Below, piece by piece: positions 22,390 to 30,771 of a stretch of DNA of 40,546 nt (position 1 is its first letter; each line of letters starts with the position of its first letter). The notes under the pieces are model-generated. The model had not been told where the DNA came from, did no database searches, and was given only the letters and a program-made list of their open reading frames with translations. Source of the DNA: an uncultured Ruminococcus sp. (GTDB lineage: Bacteria; Bacillota; Clostridia; Oscillospirales; Acutalibacteraceae); the NCBI GenBank assembly GCA_902767845.1, contig CACXIV010000016.1:1-40546 (forward strand). The letters run 5' to 3'. The translations under genes were made by a program, and so were the position numbers.

Positions 22390-24441
22390 ATGAAATTCAA
22401 ATCGCTGAAAAAAGCGTCGGCGCTGCTGCTGTGCGCGGTGATCGCGCTTGCCGGCGCGGTGACCGTATTCGCTGCCGGACACACCTACTCTATTCCCGAG
22501 GTAGCGGATATGCAGCTCACCCTGCCCGACGATATGACCGCGGTAACGCGCTCGTCAGACCCTAACGACAGGTATTTCTCGCTGTTCGGTATCGACTACA
22601 ATACCAACAAGCAGAACTTTGAGAACAGCAATATCTACCTTCAGGGCATGAACAGCAGCTCGAGCCTCACCGTCACGGTAACAATGACAGAGACCGACGA
22701 GAGCCGCCAGCTCTTGAACTACAACCAGCTCGAGCCCGATAAGCTCAGCGAGGTGGCGAGAAACTTTCTCAGCCAGACCGAGTACACCGCCTGCACCGTA
22801 GATCAGGCTGTCACAAACATCGTCTGGCTCGAGTTCAACACAAGGGTCAACAACTCCGGCTCGCTGATCGAGGCGTATCAGGCGAACACCGTTTTTGACG
22901 GCAAAAGCGTCAATGTAACTCTCCAGCGCAACGGCGGCAACGTTACCGCCGACGACTATCAGGTGTTCAGCGATATCATCCAGAGCGTAGAGTTCAACAA
23001 GATCGCGCTTTTCAGCTTTTCAAATCCGATCATGCCCTATATCCTGATCGGAGCCGGCGTGCTTCTTGTGCTGATCATCGTGTTCACGATCATCATTATC
23101 AGGGTAGCCGCCCGCCGCAGAAAGAAGTCCAAGAACGACAGGATCCTTGAGGAGCTTGCCGGAAAATACACCGTGAGCCGTCCCAATCAGGCGTATTCCG
23201 AGCCCGATAATTCATCGGAGCCCGTAAAGACCGCCGAGGAGGACAGGTCCTATGACCTCGAGTCGTTCAGCACCGACACCCGTTCGGCTTCAAAAGGCTC
23301 GGAGGGAAGGCGCTATTCCGACGAGGATATCGACGCCATGCTCGGAGAAAGCACCGAAAAGCCAAATTTTATTCAGGCTCTTCCCGAAGCCGAGGAGGAG
23401 CAGGAAGAGGTAAAGGACGACACTTTAAGTAACGCCGATCCCGTATCGGAGTTCTTTGAGGACGAGCCGTCAAAGCCTCAGGGCGCGGCGCTTCCCGCGA
23501 CAAAGAAGTTTGATTTTCCCAAGAAGTCAGCGGAAAATACAGAGAAAGATGATACAGAAGCAATGATCCCTGCCGAGCCTGAGCCCGAGACCGCTCAGCC
23601 CGTAGAGGAAGCCGAGGAGATCGAGACCGCTCAGCCCGTAGAGGAAGCCGAGGAGATCGAGACCGCTCAGCCAGAACCGCAGCCGGAGGAGCCTGCCGCC
23701 GTGCAGGAGGAAGCTCCTGCCGCGGAGCCGAAAGAGGCTATGGCGGAAGAAAAAACGGATTCTCCCGACGATACCGTAGCGGACGCCGAGTTTGTCGGCG
23801 AGCCGGCGGAGGAGCCGCAGGAGACCGAAAGGAGCCTCAAAGACGAGATCAGACTCGCGCTGAAGGAGTTTGAGTCCGACGAGGAGAACGAGGACGAGGA
23901 GTTCAACAACGACGAGGTCCTTGTAAGGCAGGAGGCAAAGCGCGCCAGGTTTGCCGACAGCGACGATTTCTTTGAGGAGGCGCCTAAAAAGACGATGGGC
24001 GTTATCAGCAGCAAAGAGATCCGCGACGCCGAGGAATACGACGTGATCGGCGAGGTAGAGCGCCGCGCCACCGAGGTCGAAAAGGAGCCGCCGCAGAAGG
24101 GCGAGGCGGTGACGAACGCGCTCAAGAGCGCCGGCAGCGGAGTAAAGAGCTTCTTTGCTCACTGCGGATATTTCATAACAAACGTCAAGCGCGAAAGAAA
24201 GCGCAAAAAGGCGCAGAAAAAGCGTCAGCAGTACGAGGAGGACAGAAAGCGCAGAGCGAGAGAGCGCGCCGAAAGGCAGCGTCAGCAGGCTGAAAACGGC
24301 GGACTTGTGCAGGTTCACAAGAGAACCGACCGCAAGCCTCCGCAGCGCAGACCCGGCACGGTACAGCGCAGGCCGAGCTCACAGCAGCGCAGACCTTCAA
24401 CGCCCCTGAACCGCAGGGGCAATCCTCCGCGCAAAAGATAA
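22390..24441 (+). CDS. Single-pass membrane protein with acidic repeat region and basic C-terminus
   Basis: No family recognised. The 683-aa protein has a signal peptide (about 1-29), an extracellular domain of about 180 residues, a membrane helix (about 215-239, MPYILIGAGVLLVLIIVF) and an RRRKK stop-transfer. The cytoplasmic tail is long and low-complexity: Glu/Pro-rich to about residue 540, including 2.4 perfect copies of a 12-residue repeat, ETAQPVEEAEEI (from residue 400). The last 80 residues are strongly Arg/Lys/Gln-rich (KRERKRKKAQKKRQQ, RRPGTVQRRPSSQQRRP). The tail could bind nucleic acid or acidic polymers. SD GGGGGGAAAGGA precedes ATG 22390. It appears co-transcribed with pyrC, 11 nt on. 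Confidence 0.8.
   Translation: MKFKSLKKASALLLCAVIALAGAVTVFAAGHTYSIPEVADMQLTLPDDMTAVTRSSDPNDRYFSLFGIDYNTNKQNFENSNIYLQGMNSSSSLTVTVTMTETDESRQLLNYNQLEPDKLSEVARNFLSQTEYTACTVDQAVTNIVWLEFNTRVNNSGSLIEAYQANTVFDGKSVNVTLQRNGGNVTADDYQVFSDIIQSVEFNKIALFSFSNPIMPYILIGAGVLLVLIIVFTIIIIRVAARRRKKSKNDRILEELAGKYTVSRPNQAYSEPDNSSEPVKTAEEDRSYDLESFSTDTRSASKGSEGRRYSDEDIDAMLGESTEKPNFIQALPEAEEEQEEVKDDTLSNADPVSEFFEDEPSKPQGAALPATKKFDFPKKSAENTEKDDTEAMIPAEPEPETAQPVEEAEEIETAQPVEEAEEIETAQPEPQPEEPAAVQEEAPAAEPKEAMAEEKTDSPDDTVADAEFVGEPAEEPQETERSLKDEIRLALKEFESDEENEDEEFNNDEVLVRQEAKRARFADSDDFFEEAPKKTMGVISSKEIRDAEEYDVIGEVERRATEVEKEPPQKGEAVTNALKSAGSGVKSFFAHCGYFITNVKRERKRKKAQKKRQQYEEDRKRRARERAERQRQQAENGGLVQVHKRTDRKPPQRRPGTVQRRPSSQQRRPSTPLNRRGNPPRKR
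23587..23672 (+). repeat. 36-bp coding tandem repeat
   Basis: Two perfect 36-bp units (23587-23622 and 23623-23658) and a third partial copy of 14 bp (23659-23672), each beginning GAGACCGCTCAGCC. They encode ETAQPVEEAEEI in the cytoplasmic tail of the membrane protein. Perfect identity suggests recent expansion. Confidence 0.95.
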
Positions 24442-24452
24442 GGGTGAACAAA

Positions 24453-25724
24453 ATGTCAGAGCTTTTAATTAAAAACGCCGTGGTGATCTCACCTGCCGAC
24501 GGGCTAAACGGCGTTCGCGACATAAAGGTCAAAGACGGGGTCATAGCCGAGATCGGCGAAAACCTCGCCTCCGACGGAGAGGTCATCAATGCCGAAGGCC
24601 TCTGCGCGGTACCGGGACTCGTAGACATGCACGTTCACCTTCGCGATCCCGGACAGACCCAAAAAGAGGACATAATCACAGGCTGCCGCGCGGCCGCGGC
24701 AGGCGGAGTCACAAGCCTGCTCGCCATGCCGAACACAAGTCCCGCGACGGATGATCCCGAGACCGTCCGCTATATTCTGGACAAGGCAAGCTCCGCCGAC
24801 GCGAGGGTATACGTCGCCGCGAGCATAACAAAGGGCTTGAAGAGCGAGGAGATGACCGACCTCGCCGCGCTGAGGGACGCAGGGGCTGTCGGACTCAGCG
24901 ACGACGGCAGACCCGTGGTCAACACCGGGTTTTTGAGCGAGGCCATGATCGCCGCGCCTAAGCTCGGCATGACTGTGGTCGCTCACTGCGAGGATCTTTT
25001 CCTCGCGGACGGCGGAAAGATGAACAAGGGCACGATCTCGCGTCAGCTCGGGATCAAGGGCATACCTGCTTCGGCGGAAGACTGCGGAACAGCGCGTGAG
25101 ATCGCTCTCGCCGCGGCGGAAAACGTCCCGATCCACATCTGCCACGTCAGCACAAAAACAAGCGTCGCCCTCATCCGCGACGCCAAAAAGCGCGGAGTCA
25201 GGGTGACGGCAGAGACCGCGCCCCACTATTTCTCGCTGACGGAAAACGAGCTGCTAAAGCGCGACGCCGACTACAGAATGAATCCTCCGCTCAGAACGGC
25301 GGAGGACGTCAAAGCGATAATCGAGGGGCTGACCGACGGAACGCTCGACGCGATCGCCACCGACCACGCGCCCCATACCCCTGACGAAAAAGCGGATTTT
25401 GAAAAGGCGCCCAACGGCTCGATCGGAATGGAGACCTCGCTCGCCGCGGGGATAACCTACCTTGTAAAGCCCGGTCTGCTCACGCTTGACCGGCTTATCG
25501 AGAAGATGAGCGTCAATCCCGCGAGGATCCTCGGCATAAACGCCGGCACTTTGAGCGCGGGCGCGCCTGCCGACATCGTTTTGATCGACCCTGACGAGGA
25601 GTGGACGGTGGACGTTAACAGGCTCCACGGCAAGAGCAAAAACACCCCGTTCAAGGGACTCACCCTCACCGGCAGGGTAAAAAGAACTGTCTTAGGCGGC
25701 AAAACCGTCTATTCTGATATGTAA
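24453..25724 (+). CDS. pyrC: Dihydroorotase
   Basis: Zinc amidohydrolase that closes carbamoyl-aspartate to dihydroorotate in pyrimidine synthesis. The 423-aa protein is the longer Gram-positive (type I) form, with the metal motif DMHVHLRDPGQTQKED, the ICHVSTKTS histidine, ATDHAPHTPDEK near the C-terminus and AGAPADIVLIDP. ATG 24453 is preferred over GTG 24444, since AAGGG lies just before it and would overlap the GTG. Followed after 25 nt by the aldolase-like gene and then pyrF. Confidence 0.95.
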   Translation: MSELLIKNAVVISPADGLNGVRDIKVKDGVIAEIGENLASDGEVINAEGLCAVPGLVDMHVHLRDPGQTQKEDIITGCRAAAAGGVTSLLAMPNTSPATDDPETVRYILDKASSADARVYVAASITKGLKSEEMTDLAALRDAGAVGLSDDGRPVVNTGFLSEAMIAAPKLGMTVVAHCEDLFLADGGKMNKGTISRQLGIKGIPASAEDCGTAREIALAAAENVPIHICHVSTKTSVALIRDAKKRGVRVTAETAPHYFSLTENELLKRDADYRMNPPLRTAEDVKAIIEGLTDGTLDAIATDHAPHTPDEKADFEKAPNGSIGMETSLAAGITYLVKPGLLTLDRLIEKMSVNPARILGINAGTLSAGAPADIVLIDPDEEWTVDVNRLHGKSKNTPFKGLTLTGRVKRTVLGGKTVYSDM

Positions 25725-25749
25725 TCAAGCAAAATTAGGAGTGGTATAA

Positions 25750-26730
25750 TTGGCACAAAAGGGTAACCTTCTGTCCGTCAGACAGGATATTCGCGTCGTC
25801 GACGCGACCATCCGCGACGGCGGACTATGCAACGACTTCCGTTTTTCCGACGAATTTGTAGAGTCTCTCTACAAGGCTAACCTCAAGGCCGGAGTTGACT
25901 ATATGGAGTTCGGATACAAGGCCTCAAAGGAGCTTTTCGACGAGGACGATTTCGGAAAATGGAAGTTCTGCAACGACGACGATATCCGCAGGATCGTCGG
26001 CGAGAACAATACAAAAATGAAGATCGCGGTAATGGCAGACGTCGGCAGGACAGACTTTGAGGAGGACATTATCCCCAAGGCGGAAAGTCCGATCGACCTT
26101 GTCCGCATAGCCACCTACATCAACACCATCCCGGCTGCGGTAGAGATGATCGAATACTGCGCCAAGCAGGGATATGAAACGACCATCAACATCATGGCGG
26201 TCTCAAAGGCGAGGACAGAGGACATAAAAACCGCCCTTGAGATACTCGGACAGACGCCGGTATCGTGCTTCTACATCGTGGACAGCTACGGCTCGCTCTA
26301 TCCCGAGGAATCAAGGCGCTACGCCGAGATGTACGGCGAGATCGCCGAAAAGTACGGCAAGCTCACGGGTATACACGCCCACAACAACCAGCAGCTCGCC
26401 TTCGCGAACACGATCGACGCCATGGCATACGGCGCCAGCTACCTCGACGCCACGGTCGACGGAATGGGCAGGGGAGCAGGCAACTGCGCGCTCGAGCTTT
26501 TGCTCGGCTTCCTCAAAAACCCGAAGTACAAGGTCAATCCGATCATCAAATTTATTCAGCAGCACATGAACACTCTGCGCGAGGAAGGCGTAAAATGGGG
26601 ATATGACATACCCTACATGCTCACGGGTCAGTACAATACCCATCCGCGCCCGGCTATTCAGTTCGTTCAGGAGGATCGCAGGGACTACTTCAAGTTCGCC
26701 AACGACCTTTACGATATAATCAATTCATAA
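25750..26730 (+). CDS. HMG-CoA lyase / 4-hydroxy-2-oxovalerate aldolase-family enzyme, substrate unknown
   Basis: A 326-aa TIM-barrel metal enzyme of the HMGL-like (DRE-TIM) group. The DATIRDGG signature is at 18-25, and the metal-binding histidines are in TGIHAHNNQQLAFAN (His209, His211), followed by DATVDGMGRGAGN. It lacks the C-terminal communication domain of DmpG-type aldolases. It starts with TTG 25750, with AGGAG 8 nt upstream. It lies between pyrC and pyrF, an unusual place, and is co-transcribed with them. True function is unknown; pyruvate- or acetyl-CoA-dependent carbon-carbon chemistry is the family norm. Confidence 0.8.
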   Translation: MAQKGNLLSVRQDIRVVDATIRDGGLCNDFRFSDEFVESLYKANLKAGVDYMEFGYKASKELFDEDDFGKWKFCNDDDIRRIVGENNTKMKIAVMADVGRTDFEEDIIPKAESPIDLVRIATYINTIPAAVEMIEYCAKQGYETTINIMAVSKARTEDIKTALEILGQTPVSCFYIVDSYGSLYPEESRRYAEMYGEIAEKYGKLTGIHAHNNQQLAFANTIDAMAYGASYLDATVDGMGRGAGNCALELLLGFLKNPKYKVNPIIKFIQQHMNTLREEGVKWGYDIPYMLTGQYNTHPRPAIQFVQEDRRDYFKFANDLYDIINS

Positions 26731-26746
26731 TTTTAGGGAGATTAGT

Positions 26747-27679
26747 ATGGCATTTGACAGGCTCATAGAAAAGATCGCCGAAACACAGAACCCCACAGTG
26801 GCAGGACTCGATCCCAAGCTCGAGTACATTCCCGCCTCTATCAGGAACGCCTGCTTTGAAAAGTACGGCAAAACTCTTGAGGGCGCGGCTGCGGCTCTGT
26901 TTGAATTTAACAAGGCGATCATCGACAGGATTTACGATATAGTTCCGGCGGTCAAGCCGCAGGCGGCGTATTACGAGATGTACGGCTGGCAGGGCGTATG
27001 GGCTCTCACCGACACCATCGCCTACGCCCAGTCAAAGGGCATGTTCGTCATTACCGACGGCAAGCGCAACGACATCGGAACAACCATGCAGGCTTACGCC
27101 GCGGCTCACCTCGGGACCACGGATATCTGCGGCGAGGAGGTATATCCCTTCGGCGCCGACGCGCTGACGGTAAACGGCTACCTCGGTACCGACGGAATAA
27201 AGCCGCTCACGGACATCTGTAAAAAAGAGGACAAGGGCATATTCGTTCTCGTCAAGACCTCGAACCCCAGCTCGGGCGAGCTTCAGGATATGAGGCTCGA
27301 AAACGGAGCGACGGTCTACGAGCAGATGGGCAGGATGTGCGAGAGCTGGGGAGAGGAGCTCCCCGGCAAATACGGCTATTCGGGAGTCGGCGCCGTTGTC
27401 GGCGCGACCTACCCCGAGCAGCTTCTCGAAATGAGAGAGAAAGCTCCGCACACCTTCTTCCTCGTACCCGGTTACGGCGCTCAGGGCGGCGGAGCCGAGG
27501 ACGCCAAAAACGCCTTTGATAAAAACGGACTCGGAGCGATAATCAACTCCAGCCGCGGTATCATGTGCGCGTGGAAGAAGCAGAACCTCACCGAGGAGGA
27601 CTTCGCCGAGGCCGCCCGTAACGAGGCGCTCAGGATGAAGGACGATATTATCTCAACGATCGGCAAAATTTCATTATAA
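26747..27679 (+). CDS. pyrF: Orotidine 5'-phosphate decarboxylase (type 2)
   Basis: Decarboxylates OMP to UMP, the last step of pyrimidine synthesis. The 310-aa length and the motifs VAGLDPKLEYIP, AVKPQAAYYEMYG, TDGKRNDIGTT (Lys106) and FLVPGYGAQGG identify the longer type-2 family. ATG 26747 follows the aldolase by 16 nt with TAGGGAG upstream. No clear T-tailed terminator follows; the next promoter begins 44 nt later. Confidence 0.94.
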   Translation: MAFDRLIEKIAETQNPTVAGLDPKLEYIPASIRNACFEKYGKTLEGAAAALFEFNKAIIDRIYDIVPAVKPQAAYYEMYGWQGVWALTDTIAYAQSKGMFVITDGKRNDIGTTMQAYAAAHLGTTDICGEEVYPFGADALTVNGYLGTDGIKPLTDICKKEDKGIFVLVKTSNPSSGELQDMRLENGATVYEQMGRMCESWGEELPGKYGYSGVGAVVGATYPEQLLEMREKAPHTFFLVPGYGAQGGGAEDAKNAFDKNGLGAIINSSRGIMCAWKKQNLTEEDFAEAARNEALRMKDDIISTIGKISL

Positions 27680-27723
27680 GCGCGCCGAAGTCGTTAAAAC
27701 TTTAACAAATATCGGTCAAAATA

Positions 27724-27752
27724 TTGACATGACGGCTCAAAGGGCGTATAAT
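27724..27752 (+). promoter_or_regulatory. Consensus promoter of serC-serA
   Basis: TTGACA (27724-27729), exactly 17 nt, TATAAT (27747-27752), both perfect. The leader is about 75 nt and I recognise no riboswitch in it. Confidence 0.88.
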
Positions 27753-27833
27753 CAAATTCGGTATTTTTTATGGAGCGCAGGTTTTTAAATCAGGCGTACG
27801 CTTCAAATCATTATAGAAAAGGGAGTATCAACA

Positions 27834-28919
27834 ATGGCAAGAGTTTATAATTTTTCAGCGGGTCCCTCAATGCTGCCCGAGTCTGTTCTAAAGAAAGCGG
27901 CAGCCGAAATGCTCGATTACGAGGGCAGCGGTCAGAGCGTAATGGAAATGTCTCACCGCAGCAAAACATACGATAAGATCATCAAGGACGCCGAAGCGCT
28001 TCTCAGAGAAGTAATGAACATCCCCGACAACTACAAGGTTCTTTTCCTTCAGGGCGGCGGTTCAACACAGTTCGCAATGGTAGCGCTCAACCTTATGAAT
28101 AAAAACAACAAGGCCGATTACATCGTGACCGGTCAGTGGGCAAAGAAGGCTCTCCAGGAGGCTCAGCGTTACGGCGACGCCGTTGCGGTCGCTTCCTCAG
28201 CAGACAAGACCTTCACCTATATCCCCAAGACAGACAGATCTATGTTCCGCGAGGACGCAGACTATGTTTATATCTGCCTTAACAACACTATTTACGGCAC
28301 CGTTTATCACGAGCTTCCCGATACCGGCGATATCCCGCTGGTAGCCGATATCTCATCATGCATCGTTTCCGAGCCCCTCGACGTTTCAAAGTTCGGACTC
28401 CTCTTCGCGGGCGCGCAGAAGAACATGTCCGGCGCCGGAGTTACCATCGTTATCGTACGTGAGGATCTCATCGGCAACGCCATGGATATCACACCCACAA
28501 TGCTCAACTACAAGACTCACGCGGACGCCGATTCTCTTTACAACACACCGCCCTGCTACGCTATCTATGTAGCCAAGCTCGTCCTCGAGTGGATCAAGAA
28601 CGAGGTAGGCGGCCTTGACAAGATGAAAGAGCTCAACGAGAAAAAGGCTAAGCTCCTTTACGATTTCCTCGACAGCTCCGAGATGTTCAAGGGCACGGTA
28701 GTTCCCGAGGATCGCTCGCTCATGAACGTTCCCTTTGTAACGGGTGATCCCGACCTCGACGCCAAGTTCGTCAAGGAGTCTACAGAGGCAGGCTTTGTTA
28801 ACCTCAAGGGTCACCGCACGGTAGGCGGCATGAGAGCTTCCATCTACAACGCTATGCCTTACGAGGGCGTAGAAAAGCTCGTAGAGTTCATGAAGGAATT
28901 TGAAGCAGCCAACAAATAA
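27834..28919 (+). CDS. serC: Phosphoserine aminotransferase
   Basis: PLP enzyme that makes phosphoserine from 3-phosphohydroxypyruvate and glutamate, second step of serine synthesis. The 361-aa protein opens with RVYNFSAGPSMLPESVL, has FLQGGGSTQFAMV for PLP phosphate, the catalytic Lys196 in AGAQKNMSGAG, and the C-terminal HRTVGGMRASIYNAM. It has SD AAAAGGGAG upstream. Codon use is visibly more biased (GTA, CTC, CTT, TCA) than in most neighbours, fitting high expression. Followed by serA after 32 nt. Confidence 0.97.
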   Translation: MARVYNFSAGPSMLPESVLKKAAAEMLDYEGSGQSVMEMSHRSKTYDKIIKDAEALLREVMNIPDNYKVLFLQGGGSTQFAMVALNLMNKNNKADYIVTGQWAKKALQEAQRYGDAVAVASSADKTFTYIPKTDRSMFREDADYVYICLNNTIYGTVYHELPDTGDIPLVADISSCIVSEPLDVSKFGLLFAGAQKNMSGAGVTIVIVREDLIGNAMDITPTMLNYKTHADADSLYNTPPCYAIYVAKLVLEWIKNEVGGLDKMKELNEKKAKLLYDFLDSSEMFKGTVVPEDRSLMNVPFVTGDPDLDAKFVKESTEAGFVNLKGHRTVGGMRASIYNAMPYEGVEKLVEFMKEFEAANK

Positions 28920-28951
28920 TCCTAACTATTATAAAAAAGGACTGATTTTTA

Positions 28952-30100
28952 ATGTACAACGTACTTACGCTTAATAAAATCGCAGCCGTAGGAACAGACC
29001 ACCTCGGCGCAGGCTACACTTACGGCGACAACGTACAGGATCCCGACGCTATCCTCGTAAGATCCGCCGCTATGCACGACATGGAGTTCGCTCCCAACCT
29101 CCTCGCGATCGCGAGAGCCGGCGCGGGCACGAACAATATCCCCAAGGATAAGTGCACAGAGCAGGGAATCGTTGTTTTCAACACCCCCGGCGCCAACGCC
29201 AACGCCGTTAAGGAGCTTGTTCTCACAGGTCTTTTCCTCTCATCCAGAAAGGTTGTAGAGGGAATCGAGTGGGCAAAGACCTTAAAGGGCAACGGCGAAG
29301 CCGTAGGCAAGATGGTCGAAAAGGGCAAGAGCCAGTTCGTAGGTCCCGAGATCGCCGGAAAGACTCTCGGCGTTATCGGACTCGGAGCTATCGGCATCCT
29401 CGTGGCTAACGCCGCCGTAGCTCTCGGTATGAAGGTAGTCGGCTACGATCCCTTCATGTCGGTATCGAACGCTCTCAAGCTCAATCCCCACATCAAGTTC
29501 ATGAAGAACAACGAAGAGGTAATGACTGCCTGCGATTATCTCACCATCCACGTTCCGCTCACTCCCGAGACAAAGGATATGGTCGACGCGGACATGATCG
29601 CCAAGATGAAGGACGGCGTGCGCATCCTCAACTACAGCCGCGACGGCCTTGTAAATACCGACGCTGTTCTCGAGGCTCTCAAGAGCGGCAAGGTAGCCAA
29701 GTATGTCACCGACTTCGGCAACGACAAGATCCTCGGCGAGGAAAATGTTATCGTACTGCCCCACCTCGGCGCTTCCACTCCCGAAAGCGAGGATAACTGC
29801 GCTGTTATGGCTTGCGATCAGGTCAAGGAGTACATCGAGAACGGCAACATCATCAACTCGGTCAACTTCCCCGCGATCTCACTTCCGCGCACAGCCGGAA
29901 CAACAAGGATCTGCGTTATCCACAAGAACGTCCCCGAGCTGTTCAAGACAGTCCTCGGCGAGATCAAGGGTAATGTCGAGAACATGCTCAGCAAGAGCCG
30001 CGGAGACTACGCTTACACTATCTTTGACGTAGCAGGCGAATACGACGTAGACGCTATCTCTCAGACAGAGGGCGTTATCAGAGTAAGAGCCATCGGCTAA
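28952..30100 (+). CDS. serA: D-3-phosphoglycerate dehydrogenase
   Basis: NAD-dependent oxidation of 3-phosphoglycerate, first step of serine synthesis. The 382-aa protein contains ARAGAGTNNIP, the NAD motif GVIGLGAIG, NYSRDGLVN in place of the commoner N.ARGG, and the catalytic LPHLGASTPESEDN. A short C-terminal ACT-like domain from about residue 315 (TRICVIHKNVPELF) suggests possible amino-acid feedback. AAAAAAGGA precedes the ATG. It ends at a strong terminator. Confidence 0.95.
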   Translation: MYNVLTLNKIAAVGTDHLGAGYTYGDNVQDPDAILVRSAAMHDMEFAPNLLAIARAGAGTNNIPKDKCTEQGIVVFNTPGANANAVKELVLTGLFLSSRKVVEGIEWAKTLKGNGEAVGKMVEKGKSQFVGPEIAGKTLGVIGLGAIGILVANAAVALGMKVVGYDPFMSVSNALKLNPHIKFMKNNEEVMTACDYLTIHVPLTPETKDMVDADMIAKMKDGVRILNYSRDGLVNTDAVLEALKSGKVAKYVTDFGNDKILGEENVIVLPHLGASTPESEDNCAVMACDQVKEYIENGNIINSVNFPAISLPRTAGTTRICVIHKNVPELFKTVLGEIKGNVENMLSKSRGDYAYTIFDVAGEYDVDAISQTEGVIRVRAIG

Positions 30101-30115
30101 AATTTCATCAACCGG

Positions 30116-30143
30116 CGCTCCCGTTTTTCGGGAGCGTTTTTTT
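30116..30143. terminator. Terminator of serC-serA
   Basis: Perfect 8-bp GC-rich stem CGCTCCCG (30116-30123) with CGGGAGCG (30129-30136), followed by seven T. It lies between convergent serA and spoVAC; the opposite side lacks a long T-run, so it mainly serves serA. Confidence 0.92.
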
Positions 30144-30179
30144 GTTTGGGGAATTTGTGAATGATAAAGCGCTGTCCTG

Positions 30180-30635
30180 TCAAAACAGCGTTATCCCGAA
30201 CATGTGCAGTATCCACAGTATCGCGCCGTAAACTATCGCCGCCGAAACTCCGTAGACTATCACGGGACCCGCGATAATAAACATCTTCGCGCCCAGACCG
30301 GTGACAAAGCCCTCGGTCTTGAACTCGATCGCGGGTGAGCTGACCGCGTTGGCAAAGCCGGTTATCGGCACAAGCGTTCCGGCGCCGGCGTGCTTGGCGA
30401 GCTTGTCATATACTCCGAGCGCGGTAAGCAGCACTCCCAAAAATATCAGCGAAACCGAAACGAGCGTTTTGGCGTCGTCCTCGGCGACGCCCCACAGCCT
30501 GAAAAGCTCGAGCAGTCCCTGACCGAGCGCGCATATGCCTCCGCCCACGGCAAACGCCTTTATACAGTTCACATAGGTTTTAGATTTCGGTGAATTTCTT
30601 TTCACAATAATATCATATTCTTTTTTTGTAACCAT
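30180..30635 (-). CDS. spoVAC: Stage V sporulation protein AC
   Basis: Part of the SpoVA system, which moves dipicolinic acid across the inner forespore membrane. The 151-aa protein has the N-terminal basic segment IVKRNSPKSKTYVNCIKAF, the hydrophobic AVGGGICALGQGLLELF, the conserved loop TLVPITGFANAVSSPAIEFK and KTEGFVTGLGAKMF, then a last membrane helix. These match the SpoVAC/SpoVAEb family; AC is favoured by length and N-terminus. spoVAD and spoVAE are not next to it. AAGGCGG precedes ATG 30635, and a CATAATA motif (30674-30668) resembles a sigma-G/F -10, but I found no convincing -35. Confidence 0.88.
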   Translation of the reverse strand: MVTKKEYDIIVKRNSPKSKTYVNCIKAFAVGGGICALGQGLLELFRLWGVAEDDAKTLVSVSLIFLGVLLTALGVYDKLAKHAGAGTLVPITGFANAVSSPAIEFKTEGFVTGLGAKMFIIAGPVIVYGVSAAIVYGAILWILHMFGITLF

Positions 30636-30771
30636 GCATCCGCCTTCTTATGTTTTGATTTTGCCATTATTATGCGCGATTTTTCCCGATTTATGTTAAA
30701 AATATCACTTTATTTTTTTGAGCGTATGTAGTATAATAGTTTATGTATAAATTATGATGGGGGAGAATGGG

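Noticed and set aside
25745-25750. TATAAT-like sequence just before the aldolase start
   Set aside because: It overlaps the start region and has no -35 at the right distance; the gene has an SD in operon spacing with pyrC.
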